A DNA stretch of 64,000 nt, taken from positions 108,870 to 172,869 of the forward strand of contig JAUIKM010000008.1 in the NCBI GenBank assembly GCA_030430495.1, given 5' to 3'. The position numbers and the translations under genes are program-made. Shown piece by piece: positions 54,226 through 63,970 of this stretch (positions within the stretch are counted from its first letter, which is position 1; the number at the start of each line of letters is the position of its first letter). Under the pieces are notes generated by a model, which saw only the letters and a program-made list of their open reading frames with translations, was not told the DNA's origin and did no database searches. The stretch comes from a bacterium. Lineage in GTDB: Bacteria > Bacteroidota > Ignavibacteria > Kapaibacteriales > UBA7675.

Positions 54226-54939
54226 ATGGCTGCTTTAAACCTGGAGGCTTTCTGCGCCGCAGCGCGCGATGCCGAAGCGACGCGTTATCGCATTATGCAT
54301 GAATTCAAGCGGATCGACGAGCAATTTGCGCGCTCGCGGCTCTATCCGCACCTCGCCGTTCTGATAGATCTTTACGGCAACTTAAACGCAATCGTCAGCT
54401 CGGAGAACGCCGTGCGCGATATGATGTCAAAAACAATGAAAGGCGTTGATCTTGAAACGCGGCGCTTGCTCTACGAGTTTGACGAACCCGAAAATTCACA
54501 CATTGCCAACGTACGTTCTTTGATTCATTGGGCGATGCCCATACTTAAACAGAAAATCGACGAAGGTAGAACGATATACGAATTTGTTGAACGCAATCTT
54601 ACGCTGAACGTCGTTGGATTGCTTCCGCGCTACCAGGCTGAAGGCTATGTTTTTGTGCCGGACGCCCGCGAACAGCGCTGCCATTTGCTGCGCTATGAGC
54701 TCTCCCTCTATACTTCCTCGGACGAACACTATCGGCAATTGAAAACAGTTTTTATCCGAACGGTACAGACGTCAAGGGTCCTGCGCTCGCCCGGAGCGCT
54801 CAAATTGGAGTTGCTACGCGAATATCCGGATCTGCCGAACCCCGCGACCTACTCCTTTGCGACCGAATTGGACTTTCCTTTTGTAGAAACAATCTATCCC
54901 GTGGCCAAACGCAAACTGTTGCAAAACCTGGCTGCGTGA
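54226..54939 (+). CDS. Hypothetical protein, 237 aa
   Basis: GGGAGGA precedes ATG 54226. Soluble, mixed alpha/beta: N-terminal helices ('EAFCAAARDAEATRYRIMHE'), a basic middle part, and a C-terminal 'YSFATELDFPFVETIYPVAK'. No family recognised; it may be related to uncharacterised Bacteroidota proteins. A hairpin terminator follows. Confidence 0.75.
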   Translation: MAALNLEAFCAAARDAEATRYRIMHEFKRIDEQFARSRLYPHLAVLIDLYGNLNAIVSSENAVRDMMSKTMKGVDLETRRLLYEFDEPENSHIANVRSLIHWAMPILKQKIDEGRTIYEFVERNLTLNVVGLLPRYQAEGYVFVPDAREQRCHLLRYELSLYTSSDEHYRQLKTVFIRTVQTSRVLRSPGALKLELLREYPDLPNPATYSFATELDFPFVETIYPVAKRKLLQNLAA

Positions 54940-55338
54940 GGATGTCGGCGCTTCAATGCCGTTGCAGTAACAACAATAGTGGCGCGAACCTGCGCGAGAA
55001 TTGCCATGCCCGTTTACACGGGCATTTTTATTGTCAGGCGCGAATTCGGCAATTGTGCGGAGTATTCTGTTGCTTGTGCTATATCCTTCCGCTCCAATTG
55101 TATGTGTTTTTTCCTACACATTCCGCATCCCTTTTATTCCGATGTTCGTGGATTTTCTCTTGTAAATCTCACGTTCCTTCCCGGTGACGACCATGAAAAT
55201 GGCTTTTTCAGGCAAACAAACCGCCGTTTTGACATGGTGAGCGAGCGTCAGGTCATGCTGTCCAAACAACTATGGGTAGATTGCGGCGCATGGTGTTCAC
55301 AGAATCAATAATCGGCCAATACGGGCGAATACTCCGGC
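54940..55338. other. Intergenic region with terminator
   Basis: 399 bases. Terminator at 55006-55030, then AT-rich DNA that should hold the promoter of the macroglobulin gene; no consensus element was recognised. Overlapping short frames are not supported. Confidence 0.4.
55006..55030 (+). terminator. Rho-independent terminator after the 237-aa gene
   Basis: ATGCCCGT-TTAC-ACGGGCAT followed by TTTTA. Confidence 0.85.
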
Positions 55339-58300
55339 ATGAAAACACAAAAAGTCTCCCTCCTGATCGCAGTTCCCGGCCTGCTCTGCCTTCTTTTTTT
55401 GACCGCAATGTGGTCTGCTCCCAGTCGAACAGAACCGGTTGATCGGTCCGATGTGAGCTATTACGACAGTCTTATGCACCTCAGCGATTCGCTGCTCGTG
55501 CAGGCGGGCCAACCGCGATCGGCAGCGACATATCTGGAGCGGATGCTTCGGTATGCCCAGCGCACAAAGGACATCGACTGGCAGATACGGCTACGGGTGC
55601 AACTCGCCATGTTGGAAGGGAGCTTCAGTGAAGTGCCCGACGCGGCCATCCTCGACACTGTTCGGGCCATGCAGGGCGACGCCGTTCAACCCGCCTCCGC
55701 TATCCTGCACGCCGTTTACGCCTCGGCGCTTTGGGGATTGTACCAGGATCAGCATTGGCGCATCCGGCAAAGGACGGACATTCCGGGCGACACCTCCAGC
55801 GATACCGAAACCTGGTCGGCCGCCAGATTTTACCGCGAAACGCTTGCGAGTTATGAGCGGTCGTTGCAGGAGCCCGACGTCTTGTTTGGGTACCGCGCGC
55901 GCGACTATATGGCTGTGCTGGACACTGCGGAGTACGGTGACCTGCGCCGCCCGACGCTTCACGATATTCTGGCCGATCGCAAGATTGAGTTCCTGCGTTC
56001 CTGCCTGGAGCGTTGGAATCGCCCGATTGAATTTGGTGAGTTTGTCGGACTTGCAGCCCTCGCTCCGCGCGAAGAATTCATGAATTCAGGTTTTGATTCA
56101 AGTCACCCGGTCGGCGTCATATTAAATGAGTATCGCAGCCTCATGCGCCGCCACGCAGCCGACGGTTGCAGCAACTGCGTCGAGGCATATGATCTGGACA
56201 GAATAAAGCTTGCCGGCCAAAATCTTGTCGCACCGAACAAAGATTCCCTCTATCTCACGCGGTTGACCGAATTGGGCGCGGCGGCCGAGGCTGAAGTTGC
56301 CTCGCTGGCCTTGTCCGCAAAGGCGGTGCATCTGCACGACGTGATGGACGACCGGGTCGCCGCGGTAGAGGAGTGTCGGCGCGTATTGCGCTTTTTGCCG
56401 GAAACGCGTGGGGCTGCCGAGTGCCGCCACCTGATGGAGCGGATCACGGCTCGCAGCGTCAGCGTCGAAATTCCTACCCGAATCGAACCCGATATAGCTT
56501 TCCCGATAAATATCACATCGACAAACGTGGACACGCTGTATCTGCGCGTGCATCGCATTGACATGGAAAGTCAGTGGGAAGTCGAGTTCAACTACCGGAA
56601 CAGGAAACTCTTCACACGCGGCAAGCCGCTCCGCGAGGTGCAGGTCGATATTGTCAACAAGGGAGACTTTCGGCCTCAGTCTGCTGAAACCGCCGTTGAG
56701 GGATTGCCTGTCGGGATGTACGTGGTGCACGCCTCTCACAGATCCGACTTCAACATCGATTCGGCTGCCGTTTCTCAGTCGGTGGTGTTTTCCAGCAAGC
56801 TTGCAGCCGTTCAGGTTCGTGAGCAGTCAGATGCGGGTACACTGCGCGTCGTAGATGCAAAGGATGGTAAAGCGTTGTCGAATGTTGAGGCTCTGGTTTA
56901 TGTACGAGACTATGATCGCCTGTACAATGACTACCAGGAGCCGCCGCTGCGCAAAATATTAAACCGACGCAGTAACGCTAAAGGGGAAGTGGAGCTTGGC
57001 GAGCTGGCCGGCAATCATTCCTGCATTCTGGTGCTGATAAAGGACAATGACACGCTGAGTTTCGGCAATCAATCGCTCTACGGTATGCTGAACTGGCGCG
57101 CGACGCCGGAGAGAATAGAAACCTCGCTGTTTACCGATCGATCCATCTACCGGCCGGGACAGCCGATTTATTTCAAAGGGATTTCCTTTGTCAACAGTCA
57201 GGACGAAAAAGAACGCCGCGCTGCGGTCGGCCATAAAGAATGGGTGTATTTCAACGATGTTAACGGACGCGAAGTCGCCAAACTCCAGGTTGAAACCAAT
57301 GAGTTTGGATCCTTCCACGGCAGTTTCATTGCGCCGGGCGCGTTATCGGGAAGACATACAATTCGCGTTGAAAACGGCTCGGTGTCGTTTAACATCGAAG
57401 AGTACAAACGTCCGCGCTTTGAAGTGAAAGTACTGCCGAACGATTCAACCTGGCGACTTGACGAAAACGTTACACTGCGCGGCCACGTGCGGGGCCTCGC
57501 CGGTTTCGACATTGCCGATGCGCAGATAAGTTACACAGTGCAACGGATGCCGCTGTGGCGGCCCTGGTGGAGGTATGCATCCGGTCGCCGGCGCATTGCA
57601 CCTTCGTATGAACCGGAATTGATCGCTTCCGGTACGGCCGTCAGCGACTCGGCCGGCGGATTTGACATTCTGTTTAACGCCGCAGCGCCCTACGAAGAGA
57701 CCGCCGGAGTCGAACGCGCCTTCAACTACCTGGTTGAAGTACAGGCCACCGATCCGGCCGGGGAGACGCGAACCACCGACTACAGCGTGAAGATAGGCGC
57801 ACGCGCCCTCGAACTTGATCCCTCTTTCAGCGGCGACATCGACCTGCGATTTTTGAAAGACATAGAAATTCGGTCGACAAATCTGGACGGTCGTCCTGTG
57901 GCCGCCGCAGGGACCTTGGTGCTGGAAAAGCTGAGAAGCCCGGATCGCATTTTGCGCGATCGCCTCTGGAATGCCCCTGATACCAGTGTGTTAAGTTTTG
58001 ACGAACATCTCGAGGTTCTGCCGAACGATCCCTGGATCAACGAAGACGACAGGTCAACCTGGCCCGTTCAGAATCGGGTCCTGGAGGCACAATTCAACAA
58101 CGAGGCGGACGGCAGTTCGCGCGTGGCGCCGGGGAAGCTTGAGCCGGGCGTGTACCGCATTACGGTGCGCAGCCGCGACGTCTACGGCCGCGAAGTTGAA
58201 GTGCAAAAAACGGCAACCTTGTACGATCCTTCGGAGTCGCGTCCGCCGCTGAATGAACCTTTTGCCTTGCGTGTTGAAAAGACCACCGTTGAAGTCGGCG

Positions 58301-61300
58301 ATACCCTGCGTTTAACACTTTCTTCGGCGTATCCGGGTATGCGTGTTTTCCTGCGCATCTCGTCGGATCGCAACGAACTGATGATGCGGGATATCACGCT
58401 CGACAACGAACAAAAAGTGATTGAGTTGCCCGTCGGGGCGGAGCATCGCGGCGGTATCGAAATTCAGGCTTACGCCGTACGCGATTACCGCACCTATGGC
58501 GGCAGCAAGCATGTTAACGTGCCCTGGAGCAACAAACGACTTAAACTGCATCTGGCGACCTATAGAGACAAAACCAGACCCGGCGCGGCCGAAGAGTGGA
58601 AGCTGACGGTCTCCGGTCATCGCGGTGAAGCGGTCGTGGCGGAATTGCTCGCCGCAATGTATGATGCATCCCTCGATGAATTTGCCGATCACTCCTGGGC
58701 GTCCGACGACGCTGCGCTTGCCGGTGAGTCGATTTTCGGCTGGAATCAACAGCGCCGATTTGCGGGCTTTGACTTAAACGCATTTCACTTTCCGACGGCC
58801 GAAGCCAGGGTGTTTTCCAATTTCCGGCTGCCTTACGCTTTTCAGGCGGGCGAGTTGCCCATTGACCGACTGTTAAATATGCCGCGCGTATTTACATACT
58901 TCCGCAATTCTATTGGCTACGGGAAAGCTGCCGGAAATTTGACGTTGCTGGAACGCAATCCAATTGCGCCCGCCGAGGCTAAGTCAGCTCTTGCCGACGA
59001 TGGCAGGATGTCGGCAGATAAAGTAGTGACAGGCGGGCTTGGAGCTGAATATGGCGATGTGGAAGGCGGTATAGTTGAAGAAATCGAGAGAAAGGTCGAG
59101 GTTGGCAATGTGCAGGTGAGTGCCCGTGCTGTTAAACCTCCCGCTCGTGTCCGCAGCGACTTCCGGGAGACGGCCTTTTTTGCGCCGCAGGTGCGCACGA
59201 ATGACAAGGGCGAGTTTGTTTTAACGTTCACGATGCCCGACGCGCTCACGCGCTGGCGTTTTATGGCTCTGGCGCACACCGCCGAATTGCAGGGCGCCTA
59301 TCTGGAAACCGAAGTCGTCACCCAGAAAGAGCTCATGTTGCTGCCCAACATGCCGCGTTTTCTGCGCGCAGGCGATGAAATTGAGTTGCCCGTCCAGGTG
59401 CGCAACATGCTCGACAAAAGTGTCGAGGGCCGCGCCGTCCTGCGTTTGACAAATGCCCTGACGGGCGAGCCGATCAGTATCGCGCCTTCCGGCGCTGCGC
59501 AGCAGGAGTTTAAAGTCGCGTCCAAAGCCGCACAGACCCTGCGCTGGAAAGTCAACGTGCCGCAAGGCGTCGAGATGATCGCCTATAAACTCGAAGCTTC
59601 GACGGCCGACTTCACCGATGCCGAAGAAAATGTGCTGCCCGTCCTGCCCGACCGCCGTCTGGTGACCGAAGCGCTGGCCATGTTTGTACGTCCGGGTCAA
59701 AACAAGACGTTTAAGATGCCGCACCTGCTCAAAGCCGGGGAGTCGTCGACGCTTAAACATCGCAAGCTGAGTTTTGAGCTGACGCAGAATCCGACCTGGT
59801 ACGTCGTCCAGTCCTTGCCGTACATGATCGAATATCCCCGCGAATGCTCCGAACAAATCTACAGCCGTCTCTTTGCCAATGCGCTGGCCGGCAAAATCCT
59901 GCGCGACAACCCGCGCATTAAAACTGTGCTGGACGAATGGCGCCGCAAGGGACACGTTAAGTCGCCGCTGGAGCGCAATGAAGACCTCAAGTCCCTTTTG
60001 CTCGAAGCTACGCCCTGGTTGTTTGAAGGCCAAAGCCAGAGCGAACAGATGCGGCGGATTGCGCTGTTGTTCGACATGCAGAAGCTGAATGACGGCCTGC
60101 TGCACGCGGTTAACACTTTGTCCGAGCGGCAGCTCTCCAGCGGCGCCTGGCCCTGGTTTGACGGCGGTCGCCCGGATGTTTACATTACGGCGCATATCGC
60201 TTCCGGCCTAGGCCATCTGATGAAAGCCGACGCTCTGCAGGACAATCAGACCTTGAGCAAAGTCAACTCGATGTACAGTTCAGCGCTCCGTTTTCTCGAT
60301 CAGGAGTTTAATCGCAGTTATCGTCAATTGCGCGCCATGCAGGACTTTGATTCGGCGGCCAACTACCTGAATCCGACGGCCGCGCTCTATCTCTACACGC
60401 GTTCCTTCAAACCGCAGGACAAGGTGCGCCGGGATTTCAGCGAGTCGTGGGACTTCTGGTTGCAACAGTCGCAATTGCACTGGCTTAAACAAAGCAACCT
60501 GACGCAGTCGCTGATCGGTCTGGCCCTGAACCGCCTTGACAATGCCGGTACGGCGCAAGCCATTGTTAAGTCCTTGCGCGAACGCGCCGTGCAGTCGGAT
60601 GAGTTCGGCATGTACTGGAAAGTCGACGGCGGCTGGTATTGGTATAACTCCGGCATTGAGTCGCAAGCCGCCGCGATTGAGCTGTTCAGTGAGGTGGCGC
60701 AGGATGAGGCGGCCGTCGCCGAGCTGCAAATGTGGCTGCTGCAGCGCAAACGCACGACGCATTGGGGCAATACGCGCGCCACCGCTTTGGCCTGTTTTGC
60801 CATGCTGGAGCGCGGAGGCGCCATGCTCGTGGAACGCGGCGACGTTCGCGTGCAGATCGGCGGCGAGGAGTTTAAACCCGAAGCGCACGACGATGCCGAA
60901 TATATTGCCGGCCTCGAATACACGCGCGTCGACTGGAGCGGAGCAGAAATCAGCCCGCGTCAGGGCGAACTTGAAATCGACAACCGCGGTACGACGCCCG
61001 GCTGGGCCGGATTGTACTGGCAGTATTTTGAGGACCTCGACAAAATTCCTGCCGCGGACGACGGACCGCTGTCCATCCGCAAACGGCTTTTTATCCGTGA
61101 CAAGTCCATCGACGGTGAATCTCTGCGTGAAGTCGACAGCTCAACGCCGCTCCAGGTCGGGCAAACGCTCGTCGTGCGCGTTGAAATCCGGGTAGACCGT
61201 CAGATGGAATACGTCCACGTGCAGGATATGCGCGGCGCCGGTTTTGAGCCGCGCGACGTCGTGTCGGGCCACCAATGGCAGGACGGCGCTTCGTATTATC

Positions 61301-61485
61301 TGAGCGTGCGCGACGCTTCGGTTAACATGTTTTTCAGCCTCCTGCGCCCGGGCGCTTATGTGCTGGAATACGATCTGTTTGTGGCGCATCGCGGCCGTTT
61401 TTCCAACGGTATCAGCACCATCCAGTCCATGTATGCGCCGGAATTCGCCGGGCATACCGCCGGGGTGGAGCTAAGCGTTCGTTAA
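55339..61485 (+). CDS. Alpha-2-macroglobulin family protein
   Basis: 2048 aa. Signal/anchor segment 'VSLLIAVPGLLCLLFLTAMW' at the N-terminus. Residues ~40-370 are helical and not recognised. MG-type domains follow, with 'TDRSIYRPGQPIYFKG' at ~599. The A2M domain starts near 1275 ('FRETAFFAPQVRTNDKGEF', 'MPDALTRWRFMALAHT'). The thioester region is 'YPRECSEQ', Cys1503-Ser-Glu-Gln1506, so the CxEQ pair is intact, followed by the helical thioester-domain barrel. These proteins trap proteases or other attackers in the periplasm or at the cell surface. Bacterial relatives often pair with PBP1c, which is absent here. A Gly/Val-rich insert lies at ~1225-1270. Confidence 0.93.
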   Translation: MKTQKVSLLIAVPGLLCLLFLTAMWSAPSRTEPVDRSDVSYYDSLMHLSDSLLVQAGQPRSAATYLERMLRYAQRTKDIDWQIRLRVQLAMLEGSFSEVPDAAILDTVRAMQGDAVQPASAILHAVYASALWGLYQDQHWRIRQRTDIPGDTSSDTETWSAARFYRETLASYERSLQEPDVLFGYRARDYMAVLDTAEYGDLRRPTLHDILADRKIEFLRSCLERWNRPIEFGEFVGLAALAPREEFMNSGFDSSHPVGVILNEYRSLMRRHAADGCSNCVEAYDLDRIKLAGQNLVAPNKDSLYLTRLTELGAAAEAEVASLALSAKAVHLHDVMDDRVAAVEECRRVLRFLPETRGAAECRHLMERITARSVSVEIPTRIEPDIAFPINITSTNVDTLYLRVHRIDMESQWEVEFNYRNRKLFTRGKPLREVQVDIVNKGDFRPQSAETAVEGLPVGMYVVHASHRSDFNIDSAAVSQSVVFSSKLAAVQVREQSDAGTLRVVDAKDGKALSNVEALVYVRDYDRLYNDYQEPPLRKILNRRSNAKGEVELGELAGNHSCILVLIKDNDTLSFGNQSLYGMLNWRATPERIETSLFTDRSIYRPGQPIYFKGISFVNSQDEKERRAAVGHKEWVYFNDVNGREVAKLQVETNEFGSFHGSFIAPGALSGRHTIRVENGSVSFNIEEYKRPRFEVKVLPNDSTWRLDENVTLRGHVRGLAGFDIADAQISYTVQRMPLWRPWWRYASGRRRIAPSYEPELIASGTAVSDSAGGFDILFNAAAPYEETAGVERAFNYLVEVQATDPAGETRTTDYSVKIGARALELDPSFSGDIDLRFLKDIEIRSTNLDGRPVAAAGTLVLEKLRSPDRILRDRLWNAPDTSVLSFDEHLEVLPNDPWINEDDRSTWPVQNRVLEAQFNNEADGSSRVAPGKLEPGVYRITVRSRDVYGREVEVQKTATLYDPSESRPPLNEPFALRVEKTTVEVGDTLRLTLSSAYPGMRVFLRISSDRNELMMRDITLDNEQKVIELPVGAEHRGGIEIQAYAVRDYRTYGGSKHVNVPWSNKRLKLHLATYRDKTRPGAAEEWKLTVSGHRGEAVVAELLAAMYDASLDEFADHSWASDDAALAGESIFGWNQQRRFAGFDLNAFHFPTAEARVFSNFRLPYAFQAGELPIDRLLNMPRVFTYFRNSIGYGKAAGNLTLLERNPIAPAEAKSALADDGRMSADKVVTGGLGAEYGDVEGGIVEEIERKVEVGNVQVSARAVKPPARVRSDFRETAFFAPQVRTNDKGEFVLTFTMPDALTRWRFMALAHTAELQGAYLETEVVTQKELMLLPNMPRFLRAGDEIELPVQVRNMLDKSVEGRAVLRLTNALTGEPISIAPSGAAQQEFKVASKAAQTLRWKVNVPQGVEMIAYKLEASTADFTDAEENVLPVLPDRRLVTEALAMFVRPGQNKTFKMPHLLKAGESSTLKHRKLSFELTQNPTWYVVQSLPYMIEYPRECSEQIYSRLFANALAGKILRDNPRIKTVLDEWRRKGHVKSPLERNEDLKSLLLEATPWLFEGQSQSEQMRRIALLFDMQKLNDGLLHAVNTLSERQLSSGAWPWFDGGRPDVYITAHIASGLGHLMKADALQDNQTLSKVNSMYSSALRFLDQEFNRSYRQLRAMQDFDSAANYLNPTAALYLYTRSFKPQDKVRRDFSESWDFWLQQSQLHWLKQSNLTQSLIGLALNRLDNAGTAQAIVKSLRERAVQSDEFGMYWKVDGGWYWYNSGIESQAAAIELFSEVAQDEAAVAELQMWLLQRKRTTHWGNTRATALACFAMLERGGAMLVERGDVRVQIGGEEFKPEAHDDAEYIAGLEYTRVDWSGAEISPRQGELEIDNRGTTPGWAGLYWQYFEDLDKIPAADDGPLSIRKRLFIRDKSIDGESLREVDSSTPLQVGQTLVVRVEIRVDRQMEYVHVQDMRGAGFEPRDVVSGHQWQDGASYYLSVRDASVNMFFSLLRPGAYVLEYDLFVAHRGRFSNGISTIQSMYAPEFAGHTAGVELSVR

Positions 61486-61642
61486 GCGATTCTTCACGCT
61501 GATTTAATACTGTCAGGTGTGGCGTATTCCGTAAGTTAGTCTGTCGATGTCCCGCTGGCCTCCACAGCGGTGAGCGCCCGTGCGGCAACCCTCGGCCGCG
61601 CGGGCGCGTCTAACGCAGTCCTGACAATTCCGGAACTCAAAA

Positions 61643-63370
61643 ATGAAGATGCCGCACGTGATTGACTCCTGGATCAAAGCCTCATCGTGGAAGTCCCGCT
61701 TCCTGCCGTTCGCTGCTTTTCTGTCTGTTGCCCTTTCCGCCGCGTTCCTCGGCTCCTGTGATTCCGGCGACGGCCCCGCCGCTGAGGTGCCCGACAAACC
61801 CGCGCTTCTGGTTGTATTGTCTTTTGACCAGATGCGCAACGACTACCTGGACCGCTGGTCCGAACACTGGAGCGATCGCGGTTTTGCTCGCCTGATGCGC
61901 GACGGCCGCCGCTACACGGAGTCGGCCTACAAACACGCCACGACGGAGACCGGCCCGGGGCACGCCATTATCGGCACCGGCTCGTATCCGCGGCGCCACG
62001 GCATCGTCCAGAACAACTTTTTCGACAGACGCCGCAACCGCTCTTTTTATGCCGTGGAGGATGCCTCCGCACCCGTCTTCGGCATCGAAGCCTACGAACC
62101 CGGTCGCGCCGCTCTGAAAGGCCGCTCGCCGCGCAATCTTCAGATGCCCACGCTCGGCGACTGGATCAAACGCCGCTTGCCCGGCAGTAAAAGTGTGTCA
62201 ATTTCGAGCAAGGATCGCGCCGCCATCTGCATGGGCGGTCACCTGGCCGACGCGGTGGTTTGGCTCAATGAAGAGGCCCCCGGTTTTACCACTTCTATAT
62301 ATTACGACTCGCTCGCGCCGACCTGGCTCAAGTCACTCGATGTTCCGGCCTGGATGGCCAAATACTCGGGACGCACCTGGAACGGCTTTTTGCCCGAGGC
62401 TTCCTATAAAACGGCCGACTCCATGCCGGGCGAGGGTGTGTTTGCCGGTGGCGGGTCAACCTTTCCGCACGTTTTGCCGCAGTTTGATCCTGCTTCTCCC
62501 AAAAGTTTTGTGCGTGCCGTCAATGTGACGCCTTTTGCGGCGGAGCTGACATTTGAGGCCGCCAAAACCGCCGTACGTGAACTTCAGCTCGGCAAAGACA
62601 CAATCCCCGACATTCTTACCGTCAGCATTTCCAGCACCGATTACGCCGGTCACCTCTTTGGTCCGGACAGCCGCGAACTGCTCGACATCTATCTTAAGTG
62701 CGATACGCTTCTGGGCGACTACATTGACTTTCTCGATGAGACGGTCGGTCAAGGCGCCTGGGTCCTGGCCCTCAGCGCCGATCATGGTGTGGGGACGGTT
62801 CCCGAGACGGCCGCGGCTGAAGGCAAGCGCGCCGGACGCGTTGAGGAAATCGACCTGGCCGAGCGCATTGACACGTACCTTACGGAGACTTTTCCCACGC
62901 GCGAATCCGTTGCCTGGCTCGACGCCGCTGAATTTCCTAATGTCTTCATCAATCAGGCGAGCCTCGATTCCGCTCGCGTCAACCGCGAGGCTGTCGTCGA
63001 TTCACTCTCGAAATTCCTCATGAGTCAGGAAGATGTCGCACTCGCCTTCTCCGGTAAAAAACTCATAAACGGATCGCTTGATATTCAGAGCGACATTGTT
63101 GATCTCGCTGCTATGAGCGCCTATCCCGACCGCACGGGTGATGTGATGGTCTTCCTTCCGCCCAATTATCTCTATGGATCCACACCGGCCGGCCACGGCT
63201 CGCCTTACGAGTACGACCGCCGGGTTCCTTTGCTCTTTTACGGCTGGAGGGTCGCTTCCGGCAATTCGTCCGACGCTGCATCTCCGGCTGATATCGCTCC
63301 GACATTTGCCTCATTCATAGGTCTTGAACTGCCTGGTGTCGACGGAAATGTACTTTCCACGTCCAAATAG
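61643..63370 (+). CDS. PafA-like alkaline phosphatase superfamily lipoprotein
   Basis: 575 aa. Lipobox 'LGSC' (Cys ~39). Metal ligands are in 'LSFDQMRNDYLDR', the Thr nucleophile lies in 'TTETGPGHAIIGTG' (about residue 103), and further ligands are in 'SSTDYAGHLFGPD', 'LSADHGVGTVPE' and 'GHGSPYEYDRR'. The family includes phosphate-irrepressible alkaline phosphatase PafA and nucleotide pyrophosphatase-like enzymes. The lipoprotein form suggests attachment to the outer membrane or periplasm, for phosphate release from organic esters. Confidence 0.92.
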   Translation: MKMPHVIDSWIKASSWKSRFLPFAAFLSVALSAAFLGSCDSGDGPAAEVPDKPALLVVLSFDQMRNDYLDRWSEHWSDRGFARLMRDGRRYTESAYKHATTETGPGHAIIGTGSYPRRHGIVQNNFFDRRRNRSFYAVEDASAPVFGIEAYEPGRAALKGRSPRNLQMPTLGDWIKRRLPGSKSVSISSKDRAAICMGGHLADAVVWLNEEAPGFTTSIYYDSLAPTWLKSLDVPAWMAKYSGRTWNGFLPEASYKTADSMPGEGVFAGGGSTFPHVLPQFDPASPKSFVRAVNVTPFAAELTFEAAKTAVRELQLGKDTIPDILTVSISSTDYAGHLFGPDSRELLDIYLKCDTLLGDYIDFLDETVGQGAWVLALSADHGVGTVPETAAAEGKRAGRVEEIDLAERIDTYLTETFPTRESVAWLDAAEFPNVFINQASLDSARVNREAVVDSLSKFLMSQEDVALAFSGKKLINGSLDIQSDIVDLAAMSAYPDRTGDVMVFLPPNYLYGSTPAGHGSPYEYDRRVPLLFYGWRVASGNSSDAASPADIAPTFASFIGLELPGVDGNVLSTSK

Positions 63371-63676
63371 ACATTCTCCGGGCTTTATGGCGCTTCCTGC
63401 GGGCGCGCCGTTTTGCAGTACGCCTGCATTGGGTTGGTAGTTTTTTTCGCTTCCTGCCGGTCGCGAATTCCTTGCTTGACCTTTTTGTTTGTCTCCAAAT
63501 GAGCCGCGTCGGGGCGTTCAGTGAGGGCAAAACTACCTGAAATCGTGCATCGTCCCGTCTGCCGTTGAGTTTTCCACAAAGAATTATCGCCGATTCTGAG
63601 CTGGAAACGGCGATTTTCTGAAAAATGTCGGTCAGTGCACTTTTTCCCGTGTTGTTTCCGGAAATTTTCGCATCTT

Positions 63677-63710
63677 GCGCCCCGCTTCGGAAAAGACCGG
63701 GGCGCTTTTA
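63677..63710 (+). terminator. Rho-independent terminator upstream of the rRNA operon
   Basis: GCGCCCCG pairs with CGGGGCGC, followed by TTTTA. It isolates the rRNA operon from upstream transcription. Confidence 0.85.
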
Positions 63711-63811
63711 CGTTCTTTTTCACCCTTCCATCGATCCATTTCAGTATGGCACGGCGTAGTAAAGTTTTTGAGCTGCGAGTGAATGGGTGGTTAAAAAAAT
63801 GTGAAAAAGTT

Positions 63812-63843
63812 CTTGCTTTCTGAATTGAGAAGCAGTAGTTTTG
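63812..63843 (+). promoter_or_regulatory. rRNA operon promoter (Bacteroidota type)
   Basis: CTTG, 20 bases, TAGTTTTG, matching TTTG-N19-21-TAnnTTTG. It lies about 130 bases before mature 16S. Confidence 0.75.
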
Positions 63844-63970
63844 CAGGCTCTTTCGCGAATGGCGAGAGACGGTGTTCTTTGGAAACGTGAAGCGCGTGAA
63901 GAGAGATAAAGTGAACGTCAATTCACGAGAGTGATAGACAGCCGGAGAGGAACTCACGTTGGAAAAAAAG

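Larger units (their letters stand above)
63371..63970. other. Intergenic region before the rRNA operon
   Basis: 600 bases. A copy of the TTGACCTTTTTGTTTGT motif lies at 63476-63492, a strong terminator at 63677-63710 and the rRNA promoter at 63812-63843. No gene is supported. Confidence 0.6.
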
